Assembly: GCA_021732415.1 (NCBI GenBank)
Contig: JAKFVC010000004.1
Coordinates: forward strand, 50,141-114,140
Length of the DNA: 64,000 nucleotides
Source of the DNA: Planctomycetaceae bacterium
GTDB lineage: Bacteria > Planctomycetota > Planctomycetia > Planctomycetales > Planctomycetaceae
Direction: 5' to 3'
Part shown: positions 1-9,323 of the stretch, piece by piece
Layout of the letters: each line of letters opens with the position of its first letter
Numbering within the stretch: the first letter of the stretch is position 1
Position numbers and translations under genes: made by a program
The notes under the pieces: model-generated
What the model was told of the DNA's origin: nothing
The model's database searches: none
Seen by the model: the letters and a program-made list of their open reading frames with translations, nothing else

Positions 1-1707
1 GATCATCTGTGCGGCGATCCGGGCCGCCTGCAACAGGTGCTGGTTAATTTGATCGGAAATTCCGTGAAGTTCACCGAGGCCGGTGAGATCTTCGTGAACG
101 TGAACGCGGAATCGATCACGCCCGAACGAGCGCGATTGCAATTCTCGGTGAGCGATACGGGGATCGGAATTCCGCCTGAAAAACTGGACCAGATCTTTCG
201 CCCTTTCGAGCAGGCCGAGGCCTCCACAACACGTCGGTTCGGTGGTACGGGGCTGGGGTTGACGATCTCGCGGCAACTGGTCGAGATGATGCACGGCCGG
301 ATGTGGATCGAGAGCGAAGTCGGAAGGGGCTCGACGATCCACTTCACTGCCGAATTCGGGATCTCTGCCGATCAACATCTGCACGAGCCAGCGGAACTCG
401 AATCATTGGACGGCCTGCCGGTACTGGTGGTCGATGACAACTTGACCAATCGTCGCATTTTGAGCGAAATGCTGCAGCACTGGCACATGCAGCCGGTGCT
501 GGCCGAGTCTGCCGACTCCGCTCGACTTGCTCTGCAAGCCGCCGAAGAAGCGCAGCATCCCATTCGGCTGATCCTGCTCGACCACCATATGCCGGGCGAA
601 GATGGACTGCACTTTGCGAAGAGTTTGCGCGGGTTACTGAATCGAGGCGGTTGTCCGATCATCATGATCTCATCCGGATCGTCGCCCAACGATACCGATC
701 TGGGGCAGAAGTATGGGATCGGTCGTTTCATGACCAAGCCGGTCATTGCCTCGGAGTTGCTGAACGAGGTGCTGCGGCAGTTTGGACGCTACACGAACGT
801 CAAGATCGATCAAAAGAGAGCGTCGGCGACATCCCAGCCGGTGCAGCCGCGCCGTGTCCTGCTGGTGGAGGATAATGAGATCAATCGCCGGGTGGCGATG
901 GGGTTGTTGCACTCGCGCGGACATCAGGTGGCCCTGGCGGAAAACGGGCAAGAAGCAGTCGACATGGTTGCGGCGGACGAATTCGACGTCGTGCTGATGG
1001 ACATGCAGATGCCCGTGATGGATGGCTATGAAGCGACGACGGCGATCCGGACGCGCGAGGGGCAGATTGGCGGTCACATTCCCATCGTCGCCATGACTGC
1101 CGAGGCCCTCAAGGGAGATCGCGAACGCTGCCTGGAAACGGGCATGGACGACTATGTTTCCAAGCCGATCGCTCCCGACGAGATGTATCGGGCGATCGAA
1201 CGTTTTCCAGCCCTGTGCCTGAGTGTTGACGCAGGGCCCAGGAATTCCCCCGAACGCAAGACGAACCATGCTATGAAGCCTCCATCTGATCGGGAGATGA
1301 CGGTGCCCACCGAACTGCGCGGCTCTGAAACCCCAGCGACGGCCGCGAGCGATACCGCACCACCGGCAATCAATTGGGACCTGGCCAACGAGCTGACGGG
1401 CAGCGGATCGGAGATGTTGAAGGATTTGTCTGACGCACTGAAAACGCAAACACCAACCCTGGTGGCCGATGTGCGTCGGGCTATTGAAGTGCGCGACTCC
1501 AAGCTGTTGCGACTCGCGGCGCATACGATCAAGGGCTCGGCCAGCTATTTTGGAGCGGCGCCGCTGATTCATGTGGCCACGGAACTGGAGGACCGTGGAC
1601 GGGAACAGTCATTTGAGGGGACTGCCGAAATGCTGGCCACGTTGGAAACTGAGGTGGCCCGGGTATTTGCGGCGCTGGACGTCGGCCCGCCGAATTCGTC
1701 CCGTTGA
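1..1707 (+). CDS. Hybrid sensor histidine kinase, C-terminal part (truncated by window edge)
   Basis: The reading frame is open from the first base, so the sensor and dimerisation regions lie outside the window; 568 residues are visible. In order they show a HATPase_c domain (about residues 1-125, N-box GDPGRLQQ and the GTGLGLTIS lid), a first receiver domain (about 140-260, phosphoacceptor D194 in LLDHHMP), a second receiver (about 284-400, D334 in LMDMQMP, conserved K in YVSKPI) and a C-terminal Hpt domain with H508 in AAHTIKGSA. This is the architecture of a multistep phosphorelay kinase of the BarA type. Both receivers keep their acceptor Asp. The receiver protein at 1986 may be a partner, which is inferred only from proximity. 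The signal sensed cannot be known from this fragment. Confidence 0.93.
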   Translation, partial: DHLCGDPGRLQQVLVNLIGNSVKFTEAGEIFVNVNAESITPERARLQFSVSDTGIGIPPEKLDQIFRPFEQAEASTTRRFGGTGLGLTISRQLVEMMHGRMWIESEVGRGSTIHFTAEFGISADQHLHEPAELESLDGLPVLVVDDNLTNRRILSEMLQHWHMQPVLAESADSARLALQAAEEAQHPIRLILLDHHMPGEDGLHFAKSLRGLLNRGGCPIIMISSGSSPNDTDLGQKYGIGRFMTKPVIASELLNEVLRQFGRYTNVKIDQKRASATSQPVQPRRVLLVEDNEINRRVAMGLLHSRGHQVALAENGQEAVDMVAADEFDVVLMDMQMPVMDGYEATTAIRTREGQIGGHIPIVAMTAEALKGDRERCLETGMDDYVSKPIAPDEMYRAIERFPALCLSVDAGPRNSPERKTNHAMKPPSDREMTVPTELRGSETPATAASDTAPPAINWDLANELTGSGSEMLKDLSDALKTQTPTLVADVRRAIEVRDSKLLRLAAHTIKGSASYFGAAPLIHVATELEDRGREQSFEGTAEMLATLETEVARVFAALDVGPPNSSR

Positions 1708-1736
1708 AAGTGCGGCCAATTTTGCCATTGAGGTCT

Positions 1737-1822
1737 ATGGGAGGGCGAGGCTCCTGCCGAGCCGCGAAGTCTGGTGAGGGCCGAATAACGCTTGCGGCTC
1801 GGCAGGAGCCTCGCCCTCCCAT
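1737..1822. repeat. REP-like inverted repeat, copy A
   Basis: A perfect inverted repeat with 29-bp arms (1737-1765 and 1794-1822) around a 28-nt spacer, just after the histidine kinase stop. Three other copies occur in this window (9001-9086, 19972-20102, 45993-46078). The arm core GAGGCTCC-GCCGA and parts of the spacer are shared, so this is a dispersed family rather than a local terminator. It could fold into a very stable hairpin and may also end transcription of the kinase gene. Confidence 0.9.
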
Positions 1823-1985
1823 GAACCGGACATTGCAATTGGACGAATACGTTAAGTGGCCGTTAAGCTAATGTGCTTTAGACGGCATCAATGGATTGAT
1901 TATGATATAGATACTGTCGATCGGGTCGCGGTGGTGGATGCGAGACCGCTTCTCCTTCCCGCGACCGAGGCTTTGGAGAAAGCTG

Positions 1986-2438
1986 ATGAAAGTTTTGATT
2001 GCGGACGATGATTCCGTCTCACGCCGCCTGCTGGAGAATTACCTGCAGAAGTGGGGCTACGACGTCACCGTGGCCTCGAATGGTTTAGAGGCGTGGCAGT
2101 TGTTTGAGCAGGGAGAATTTCAGATTGTCCTGAGCGACTGGATGATGCCCGAACTGGATGGCCTGGAGTTGATTCGCCGCATTCGGTCGAATTCGCAATC
2201 CAACTATGCCTACACCATTCTGCTGACCTCGAGATCGCATAAAGATGACTTGGTGACAGGCATGGAGGCAGGAGCTGACGAATTTGTAAACAAACCATTC
2301 GACAAAGATGAGTTGCGGGTCCGCTTGCGCGCGGGCGAGCGAATCATTCGACTGGAGATGGCTCTGAAGGAACAGAACCGGGCTCTGCGCGAGGCCCAGG
2401 CCGGACTGCAGCCCAAAGCGGATTCCACTGGAGAGTGA
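1986..2438 (+). CDS. Single-domain response regulator with C-terminal helix
   Basis: A 150-residue protein formed by a CheY-like receiver domain (acidic pocket ADDD at 6-9, phosphoacceptor D51 in LSDWMMP, conserved Lys in FVNKPF) followed by about 30 residues of probable coiled coil (LEMALKEQNRALREAQ). No output domain is present. I chose the ATG at 1986 over the upstream in-frame ATG at 1938 because a GGAG lies seven bases before it and the receiver fold starts there. It probably relays phosphate or acts by protein contact. It lies 4 bp upstream of the next gene (2443), which suggests co-transcription. Confidence 0.9.
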   Translation: MKVLIADDDSVSRRLLENYLQKWGYDVTVASNGLEAWQLFEQGEFQIVLSDWMMPELDGLELIRRIRSNSQSNYAYTILLTSRSHKDDLVTGMEAGADEFVNKPFDKDELRVRLRAGERIIRLEMALKEQNRALREAQAGLQPKADSTGE

Positions 2439-2442
2439 CTCG

Positions 2443-3894
2443 ATGACGACCTTTGCCCCGGGTTTGCAAAAAGAGATTCTCGAGACACGCGAAAAGGCGC
2501 TGCGGATCAATCTGGATCTGCGCCGCTATGGCACTTTTGCCGAGATTGGCGCGGGACAGGAAGTCGTCCGCTGGTTTTTTCGAGTCGGCGGCGCGGCAGG
2601 GACAATCGCGCAAAGCATCTCCGCGTACGACATGACTGTCAGTGACGCCTACTATGGTGCTTGTGAACGATATGTCTGTCAGCAGCGTTTGCAGAGCATG
2701 CTCGACTACGAATACCACCGTGATGTCGAGCAGCTCAGCGAAGCGCGTGGCGACACCACCGCCTTCTTTGCGTTTGCCGATACGGTTTCGGCTCGGAATT
2801 TCAAGGGGACTAATGAATGCCACGGTTGGCTGGGTGTCAAATTTCAGGCCCATCCGCGTGACCAGGACAGCCAGATCATCATCCACGTCCGGATGCTCGA
2901 CACGGACAACGCGTTGCAGCAGGAGGCCCTGGGTATCGTCGGGGTCAACTTACTGTACGGTGCGTTCTTCCTGCATCACGAACCCGAACAACTGCTCGAG
3001 TCGCTGCTCGATGGCCTGAGTATCCAGCGTCTCGAGATCGACATGATCGAGTTCTCGGGGATCGCCTTCCGGCACGTCGATAATCGCATCATGAGCCTCA
3101 AACTGGTGCAGCTCGGCTTGAGCAATGCCGCGATGTTCGCCGCGAACGGGACGATGCTGCAGCCGTCGGAAGTGCTCTATAAAAAGCCGATCCTGGTCGA
3201 ACGGGGCAGCTTCCGACCGGTGACCAACGTCAACCTGGATATGCTGCGCTGTGCCCGCGAGCAATTCTCCAAGGAGCCTGGAGTTCAAAGCGAAGCGGTG
3301 GTCGAACTGTTCGAGATCACGATGAACAATTTGCTGGCCAGCGGCGAACTGGATTATCGCGACTTCCTGGCACGAGTCGACCTGTTGGCAGCCGTTGGCA
3401 AGACAGTGCTGATTTCCAACTATTTCGAATACTACCGGTTAGCCGCCTACCTGGCGCGCTATACGAAGAATCGCATCGTGATCACGATGGGGGCCGCCAG
3501 TCTGCGCGAGTTGTTCGATGAGAAATACTACACGCACCTCGAAGGGGGGATTCTCGAGTCGTTCGGGCGGCTGTTCAAGAACGATCTGAAGCTCTATATC
3601 TACCCGTTCCTGGACCCCGAAACGGGTGATCTGACCGCCGTCCAGAACTTCGAAGTCATCCCCAAGCTGCGCAAGTTGTACGGCTATCTTGTTGATCGTG
3701 GATGTATCGAACAGTTGAACAATTTCGACGAGAGCTGCCTGCCGATCTTTTCGCGCGATGTGCTCCAGAAGATCCGCGGCCGTGACGTCTCATGGGAAAC
3801 CATGGTGCCGCACGAAGTCGTCGACATCATCAAAAGCCGCAGCTATTTCGGCTATCGCGCTCCTCCCAAAAAGCCGGTGGAGCAGTCTGACTGA
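2443..3894 (+). CDS. Conserved protein of unknown function, 483 residues
   Basis: A soluble-looking protein with no signal peptide, no obvious membrane segment and no catalytic motif that I can name with confidence. The N-terminus (KEILETREKALRINLD, GTFAEIGAGQEVVRWFF) resembles a family of about 480 residues that I have seen in many Gram-negative genomes under conflicting and unconvincing names, so I do not transfer a function. Gly-rich turns occur at about residues 35-55. It starts 4 bp after the receiver protein and may be in the same transcript. The next gene converges on it. Confidence 0.75.
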   Translation: MTTFAPGLQKEILETREKALRINLDLRRYGTFAEIGAGQEVVRWFFRVGGAAGTIAQSISAYDMTVSDAYYGACERYVCQQRLQSMLDYEYHRDVEQLSEARGDTTAFFAFADTVSARNFKGTNECHGWLGVKFQAHPRDQDSQIIIHVRMLDTDNALQQEALGIVGVNLLYGAFFLHHEPEQLLESLLDGLSIQRLEIDMIEFSGIAFRHVDNRIMSLKLVQLGLSNAAMFAANGTMLQPSEVLYKKPILVERGSFRPVTNVNLDMLRCAREQFSKEPGVQSEAVVELFEITMNNLLASGELDYRDFLARVDLLAAVGKTVLISNYFEYYRLAAYLARYTKNRIVITMGAASLRELFDEKYYTHLEGGILESFGRLFKNDLKLYIYPFLDPETGDLTAVQNFEVIPKLRKLYGYLVDRGCIEQLNNFDESCLPIFSRDVLQKIRGRDVSWETMVPHEVVDIIKSRSYFGYRAPPKKPVEQSD

Positions 3895-3980
3895 GTGGAT
3901 CCGTTTCAGCTCGGTTTCGCAGCCGTATCAACGGGTTGATGAGCGCACTTCGATCGAACTTGCAATTACTGCACGTAACC

Positions 3981-6900
3981 TCAGAAGGCCAAAAGCTGCA
4001 CACCTTCCACGTCGAGCTTACAGGGTATCGTTAGCTGTGGAGCCCCGTTTTCGTCGATCCGGATGATGCTGTCTTTGGTTTTTAACCAGATATTGCCAGT
4101 CTTTACTCCGACAGCAATGTCCAAGGCTGGCAGCGGCAACGTATTCGACAGCTCTCCCTTCCGATCGAAACGCTGAAGTTCCCAAGTCAGGTTCTGCTGA
4201 TTGAGTGGAACGTCATAGCGGTAGTTTTTCATTACGGCCAGCCAAGGTTGGCCGTTAATGCAGGCGAGCGTGCGCGGCATCGCCACTTTGGGGAACAAAT
4301 GCGTTACCGTCGCCGTCCCGTCGGATTGCACCTTCCACAGACTATTCGTGCTGCGGGGCCGATCGGGATGATCGATCTCGAGAACCCAGGCACCGCCGCG
4401 TTGACGGTCGATGACGACTTCTGTAAAGGTGAAGCCCTCTGCGGTCAATGGATGTTGGCTGAGAACGCGGCCTTCCCGATTCACTTTGGCAATTGATTTG
4501 CCCACGATCCAAAAGGCGTCGTCAACTGGTGAATAGGCCAACCCGAACGCGGCGATCGGCAATCGATTCTTCTCACGGCCCGTTGGATCCAGTATGAGCA
4601 ACTCGCCGGAATTCAACAGGCTGACGGCCAGGCACCAGACGTCGCCCGTTTTCTCGTCAACTGCCGCCCCATGCAAATCGGGGATGCTCGTCGCAAAGAG
4701 TTGGCCGCCGTGCCTGTCGAATGCTACGAGCCGCTTGTTGTGGGTATCGCAGGCGTAAATTCGCTCACGCTCGGGATCCAACGCCAGCCGTTGCGGGCCG
4801 GTACACCAGCCGGAAGTCCCCATCTCCATAACGGTTCGCGTCTCCTTGCCGTCAGCGGACCACATTTTTAAGCCCGGGCCCATCAGTTTCGGCTGCATCC
4901 CCAATTTGTAGTCAATGTTGTCGATGGCCAGAATTACTGCCGCCGGCTGATCTGCACGAAAACGATCGTCAATCTTGACCGGCACGCCTCCGGTTGTCTC
5001 AGTACCGACAGCGGGCAGCCTCTTCAAGCGATCGCGCACCTTTGCGGCGACGACTTTCAGATCATTGCCCCTCCAGAGAATCTTGCCATCGACATCAATC
5101 AGCAGTCTCTCGGGCAGCGTCGTGACGTCATAGCGACTGGGAATGAAGGAATGCGTTCCAGGTCCTGCGAATGCGATGGGCCAGCTCAGACCATGGCTGT
5201 CGATAGCCGTCTTGGCAATCTCCAGCGACCGATCCAGAGACAGACCGACCACCTGAAACCGCGAGTCTTTGGCGAATTCTTGATGCAATTCGCCCAGCTC
5301 TGGCATCTCCGCCATGCAGGGAGCGCTCGAGCTGGCCCAAAAGTCCAGCAACAACAGCTTGCCCCGCAAGGCCCCCAGCCGGACGGCGTCGCCACCGATT
5401 CCCTCGGCCACAAACAGCGGAGCTTGTTCGCCGGCTCCCAGTTTCTTGTCCCATGAGCCTTTGATAACTCCCAAGTCAACATCGGACTCCTTCGGGGGCA
5501 CCTCAAAGTTTTTGTCGATGCGGGCCAATCTGACGCCGTCTCCGCCGCCATTCAGAGTGGGAGCAGCAGTCAAGTTCACACTTAACGTATAAGAGCCCGG
5601 CGGAATGTCATCAACGTGGAAGGAGCCGTCGTCATCGATAAAGGCGCGATAATGCTGGCGTTCGTCAGGATCAACGTCGTCGCCAGTCGCCGCGATGCTC
5701 ACCGGCTCGTTCAGACTCCACTCATGGCGAGCAGGTGGTTCTCCATCCATGGACAGTGTTCCCTTAATTGTCGCCCCTGATCCCCCGAGTTCAAGCTGGA
5801 CCGTTTTTCCTGGCCGCAAGTCAATTTTGCGGTGCTGAAAGTAGTACGTCACACCATGGCCCCTGAACTTGCGCCCGATCGTCCGGTAGACGCGCACGGT
5901 CCGCGGCACAACCTTGTCGAAGGAGACGCGGCCTGCGGCATCCGTCTGGGAAGCGATGCCGAAAGCAAAGATACGGCCCGGCCGGCCGCGTTGTTCCTCG
6001 GGACTGACGGCAAAGTCAACGCCTGGCAATGGTTGGCCCTTGTATTTCAACACGACGTCAAGTTTGGCCCACGCTTGCAGTCGAACTTCTGAAGACTTGA
6101 TCACGTCCTGACTGAGCACTTCCGCATAGCCGCTGTCATGTACGACCACGATCAGTGACTCGTCTTCGACGGAATCAAATTCGAAACGTCCACGCTCATC
6201 AGCAGCGACGGTTTGCTTTCCGCCATACGGTTTATAGCCATTGGAAAACTGCATTCCATCCTGTTCCGTGACGAGCGTCAGGCTGGCTCCTGCGGCAGGC
6301 TTTCCATCTGGCGTCAGGACCATTCCCGCAGGTCCCTTGCCGGCCACCGCTTGGTTGTCGTCCCGCCGTTGCTCCTTGATTTTCAAGACTGGCGGAAGAG
6401 AAACCGCCGGTTGCGCTTTTTGTGCTTGCACGGCCTTCGCTTCTTGTGCGATCGCAGTCGCTGGAGGTTCGGTGCTGGCTTTCGCCGGAGCGACTGCAGC
6501 GTCGGGCTGAGCCACTAGCGAACTGACACCGATCACGCTGCTACCAGCCAAGACGCAGAGCCCCACCAGCAATCCCCGGCGACCGAGCCGCGGTGCACGG
6601 GGGATTCGCAGCAGCGATTCTAAACGGCTGCGGATCTCGACGCGGCGTGCCATTGCCAGGCCAACTTCACCCTGGCCCGAGACCCGCAGCGCCATGCCTG
6701 CCAAGAGACTCTGGTAAGCGGTGACATCACCCAGTACGTCGGCCGCCACTCGATCGCTGACTTGCTCGCAAGCGGCTCGGTGTGCGGTCCGAATTCTCCA
6801 CACCAACGGATTTGGCCAAAAAATGGCCGCGACCACTGCGATGAACACGTCCCACCATAAATCGTATCCGGCCGCGTGTGCCGCTTCATGAGAAAGAGCA

Positions 6901-7661
6901 GCCTTCACTTCGCGTTCCGCCGAGGCTCCATGCAGCATGGACTCCGGCAGCAGGATGACCGGGCGAAACAAACCGCACAGCACCGGTGATTGAAATTGAG
7001 TCGTGATTCTGACCCGATTGACCGGAATGCGATGGACTCGAGTGAGTTCCTCGGCCATCGCGTGCAACCATCCAGGAGCCGACTTTGATCGCTGAATGAT
7101 CCGAATGGAAATTAATATGCTCAAGGCAACCTTAAGAATCAGCCAACCGGCGACAATGGCATATGCAGAGATCATCACCGTCCGCCAGTGGGTTGCCCGT
7201 GAATCAAGCTGAACAACTTGTGATCCACCTGCGATTAGTTTTTGGGACTCCGCTGGACTGTGCGCCGTGGACGCGGGAACCGGTGCATTGGGGACTGTCA
7301 ACCGAGATGCGATAACTGGTGCAATAGGTGCGTTCGCCAACTCGAGCCGGCCAGGTCCACGCCGCTGCGGATCCAACGTGGCAACGGAATCGGCTACGGC
7401 GTCCGACAGATTCATTGAATGCTGCGGCGACGGAGACGCTACTGTCCCGATCCCGCGCGGCAGCCATTGCAGCTCGTACCAGGGCCGAGTCAACAGGCTC
7501 AACGCGAGAATCATCATTCCGACTGCTGTCGTACGCCACAATCCGACACGCCAGCGAGGATTTCGATGAACCAGTATCAACTGCAGCGCCCACGCCCCGC
7601 TCAGCCACAGACTCACCTTCACTAGAAACTGCACTAAGGTGAAATCGACTAATCCTGTCAT
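3981..7661 (-). CDS. BlaR1-like M56 metallopeptidase fused to TlpA-like and beta-propeller domains
   Basis: A 1226-residue membrane protein. The N-terminal part has transmembrane helices and the M56 zinc motif HEAAH (H258, E259, H262), as in BlaR1/MecR1 antirepressors. A further membrane helix near 365-385 is followed by a Pro/Ala-rich linker, a carboxypeptidase-regulatory-like domain (about 450-550), a second beta-rich region, a TlpA/thioredoxin-like domain (about 755-895) and a C-terminal NHL/propeller-like region (about 930-1226). The thioredoxin-like active site reads WASSSAPC: the first Cys of CxxC is replaced by S779 while C782 remains, so disulfide reductase chemistry is unlikely. The start overlaps the BlaI stop by four bases (ATGA), so the two are translationally coupled. 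By analogy it should cleave or inactivate the repressor after sensing an external signal. The signal itself is unknown. Confidence 0.88.
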   Translation of the reverse strand: MTGLVDFTLVQFLVKVSLWLSGAWALQLILVHRNPRWRVGLWRTTAVGMMILALSLLTRPWYELQWLPRGIGTVASPSPQHSMNLSDAVADSVATLDPQRRGPGRLELANAPIAPVIASRLTVPNAPVPASTAHSPAESQKLIAGGSQVVQLDSRATHWRTVMISAYAIVAGWLILKVALSILISIRIIQRSKSAPGWLHAMAEELTRVHRIPVNRVRITTQFQSPVLCGLFRPVILLPESMLHGASAEREVKAALSHEAAHAAGYDLWWDVFIAVVAAIFWPNPLVWRIRTAHRAACEQVSDRVAADVLGDVTAYQSLLAGMALRVSGQGEVGLAMARRVEIRSRLESLLRIPRAPRLGRRGLLVGLCVLAGSSVIGVSSLVAQPDAAVAPAKASTEPPATAIAQEAKAVQAQKAQPAVSLPPVLKIKEQRRDDNQAVAGKGPAGMVLTPDGKPAAGASLTLVTEQDGMQFSNGYKPYGGKQTVAADERGRFEFDSVEDESLIVVVHDSGYAEVLSQDVIKSSEVRLQAWAKLDVVLKYKGQPLPGVDFAVSPEEQRGRPGRIFAFGIASQTDAAGRVSFDKVVPRTVRVYRTIGRKFRGHGVTYYFQHRKIDLRPGKTVQLELGGSGATIKGTLSMDGEPPARHEWSLNEPVSIAATGDDVDPDERQHYRAFIDDDGSFHVDDIPPGSYTLSVNLTAAPTLNGGGDGVRLARIDKNFEVPPKESDVDLGVIKGSWDKKLGAGEQAPLFVAEGIGGDAVRLGALRGKLLLLDFWASSSAPCMAEMPELGELHQEFAKDSRFQVVGLSLDRSLEIAKTAIDSHGLSWPIAFAGPGTHSFIPSRYDVTTLPERLLIDVDGKILWRGNDLKVVAAKVRDRLKRLPAVGTETTGGVPVKIDDRFRADQPAAVILAIDNIDYKLGMQPKLMGPGLKMWSADGKETRTVMEMGTSGWCTGPQRLALDPERERIYACDTHNKRLVAFDRHGGQLFATSIPDLHGAAVDEKTGDVWCLAVSLLNSGELLILDPTGREKNRLPIAAFGLAYSPVDDAFWIVGKSIAKVNREGRVLSQHPLTAEGFTFTEVVIDRQRGGAWVLEIDHPDRPRSTNSLWKVQSDGTATVTHLFPKVAMPRTLACINGQPWLAVMKNYRYDVPLNQQNLTWELQRFDRKGELSNTLPLPALDIAVGVKTGNIWLKTKDSIIRIDENGAPQLTIPCKLDVEGVQLLAF

Positions 7662-8056
7662 GATTTCTTCTCCCCTGGATTGCGTTTCTTCGGACTGGGT
7701 CCATCCCCAAGGTCGGCCAATCGTTTGAGTTCGAGCAGATCTTCCGCGCTGAGCTTCTCTTTGCGCACGAGCGTCATCACCAGTTCGTGGACTGAACCGG
7801 CGCAGAAGGTTTTCACAAGATCGCCCAGCATCGCGGAAAAGGCCCGTTGCCGGGGGGTGTTGGCCTTATAGAGGTAGGCCTTGCCAACGCGACGTCGACT
7901 GACGTGCCCTTTGTCGACCAGAATCTTCAAATACGATCGCAACGCAGGATTCTTGATTGGTATCGGATGAAGTTCTTGCAACTCGCCCGGTTTCAGCTCC
8001 CCGTGCTCCCACAAGAGCTGCATCACCCGCAATTCGCCAGATGTGAACTTTGACAT
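7658..8056 (-). CDS. BlaI/MecI/CopY-family transcriptional repressor
   Basis: A 132-residue winged-helix repressor (TSGELRVMQLLWEHGELKP, then a recognition-helix region ending VSRRRVGKAYLY) with a C-terminal dimerisation segment, the usual size for BlaI. A purine-rich Shine-Dalgarno (GGAGGAAG on the minus strand, 8063-8070) lies just before the ATG at 8056. The gene is the first of a two-gene operon with the M56 protease, the classic BlaI-BlaR1 arrangement. Two nearly identical palindromes upstream (8072-8093 and 8114-8135) are the probable binding sites, so it should repress its own operon. Whether the regulon includes antibiotic resistance is not shown, since no beta-lactamase is nearby. 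Confidence 0.92.
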   Translation of the reverse strand: MSKFTSGELRVMQLLWEHGELKPGELQELHPIPIKNPALRSYLKILVDKGHVSRRRVGKAYLYKANTPRQRAFSAMLGDLVKTFCAGSVHELVMTLVRKEKLSAEDLLELKRLADLGDGPSPKKRNPGEKKS

Positions 8057-8071
8057 GCAATTCTTCCTCCG

Positions 8072-8135
8072 ATGTGCAGAGACTACTGCACATTGTCGTG
8101 AATGTCAATGGAGATGTGCAGAATCTTCTGCACAT
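8072..8135. promoter_or_regulatory. Tandem palindromic operators upstream of blaI-like gene
   Basis: Two 22-bp palindromes lie in the region between blaI (minus strand) and the SprT-like gene (plus strand): 8072-8093 and 8114-8135. Both have the arms ATGTGCAG and CTGCACAT. The second extends to 10-bp arms around a 2-bp centre. Their starts are 42 bp apart, about four helical turns, so dimers bound to both would sit on the same face of the DNA. Binding by the adjacent BlaI-like repressor is inferred from position and symmetry. Confidence 0.72.
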
Positions 8136-8229
8136 TATTTCGGACAGAGAAGTCGATGTAGTCCAAGTCGCCAAGACTTCAGGGAACTATTACCCAACTG
8201 GCCACGACTCTCGGCGAGTTCTGTCACTG

Positions 8230-8946
8230 ATGGATGAGTTCCCGCCAGAGATTCGCTATCATTTGATGGTGGCGATGAAGCTGAAATGGCTGTGTTCCCA
8301 AAACGAGAGTGCAGGGATGGATCTCAAGGAATTGGCCGACATTGCTCGGGTGGAAATGCTGAAGCATGGACTGCGGGACTGGTCGTTCGGTTTTGCCAAC
8401 ACGAAGCGTCGGCTGGGAGTCTGCAAGTACCGGACGAAGCGCCTTGAGATCGCCGAATACTACGCCTTGAACAGTCCGCGCGAAACGGTTCTCGACACGT
8501 TGATGCATGAAATTGCCCATGCGATTGCGGGGGCTGCGGCGCGGCATGGGCCTGCCTGGAAAGCGGTGGCCGTCCGCCTGGGCGCCACGCCCCGGGCTTG
8601 CGATAGTTCACCCGACACGGTGATCAAGCCCGGGGATTGGCAGGCGACGTGCCCGGCCTGTCAGAAGACCGTGCATCGTTACAAACGACCGCAGACACTG
8701 AGCGGCTATCGATGCCGATGTGCCGCCCATTCGCCTCTGGTTTTCGAATTCGTGGGCGATCCGGCGCGGAAGCCGTACGTGCCTCTGACGCTGGAAGAAA
8801 ACGCAAATTGGGAAGCCCGATGTGGGGGGTGTCAAACCGTGCATTATCGATTGCAGAAGCCCAAGGCGGGCATCTGGCGCTGCAAATGCCCGCACCGTTG
8901 CGAACTCACCTGGCAGCGCCACAAGCCCCAGCCGCCTACGTCGTGA
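8230..8946 (+). CDS. SprT-like zinc metalloprotease-fold protein
   Basis: A 238-residue protein with a SprT-like domain: HEIAHAIAG (HExxH), then HGPAWKAVAVRLGA, matching the SprT pattern of a third His and a conserved Trp. C-terminal zinc-ribbon pairs follow (CPACQKT with CRC, then CGGC with CKC), in effect two ribbon halves. SprT/Spartan proteins act on DNA-protein crosslinks in eukaryotes, and the bacterial role is poorly known. The frame is open from 8050, but that start would place the operators inside the gene. I prefer ATG 8230; ATG 8320 is also possible because the core domain starts just after it. The gene is divergent from blaI and could be controlled by the same operators. Confidence 0.8.
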   Translation: MDEFPPEIRYHLMVAMKLKWLCSQNESAGMDLKELADIARVEMLKHGLRDWSFGFANTKRRLGVCKYRTKRLEIAEYYALNSPRETVLDTLMHEIAHAIAGAAARHGPAWKAVAVRLGATPRACDSSPDTVIKPGDWQATCPACQKTVHRYKRPQTLSGYRCRCAAHSPLVFEFVGDPARKPYVPLTLEENANWEARCGGCQTVHYRLQKPKAGIWRCKCPHRCELTWQRHKPQPPTS

Positions 8947-9323
8947 AGGATTTTGTCAAAAATTCTCACAGAGATCTGACTCCAGTCTTGATTCGATTCG
9001 ATGGGAGGGTGAGGCTCCCGCCGAACCGGATAGTCTAGCGAGGTTCGAGCCACGCTTGCGGTTCGGCGGGAGCCTCACCCTCCCATGACGTCGAAATATA
9101 TTTCGTGGCGTTGCCTACTCCCTCCAATCCGACTGCCAAATAGATTGCAGACTCGTTGTCTATTAGTGAGCGCGGAAGCCTTTCTCGGCTTCGGAATGCG
9201 CAATTCTCGAGTCGAAGTGGTAGGATGGTTAAATCGCATCGCGACCGGCGCGGGCCATTTCACTGGAGTGAGCGAAACTGAGTACCCGTGCGCTCACTGT
9301 ACTGCATCGAGGATTCTCGTTTC
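8947..9323. other. Gene-free stretch containing REP-like copy B
   Basis: Between the SprT-like gene and the glycosyltransferase. It holds the inverted repeat at 9001-9086. No convincing ORF or RNA gene is seen in the remainder, which probably carries the glycosyltransferase promoter. Confidence 0.6.
9001..9086. repeat. REP-like inverted repeat, copy B
   Basis: A perfect inverted repeat with 28-bp arms (9001-9028 and 9059-9086). The spacer TAGTCTAGCGAGG is shared with copy D at 45993-46078, which shows that the whole unit, not just the arms, has been copied. The arms differ from copies A and C by GGTGAGG for GGCGAGG, with the matching change on the other arm, so pairing is kept. Confidence 0.9.

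Noticed and set aside
3927..3940. Palindrome ATCAAC-GG-GTTGAT between convergent genes as terminator
   Set aside because: The loop of two bases is too small and no T run follows.
8050..8229. Longer start for the SprT-like gene at ATG 8050
   Set aside because: It would overlap the blaI start and include both palindromic operators, and the extra residues have no similarity to the family.
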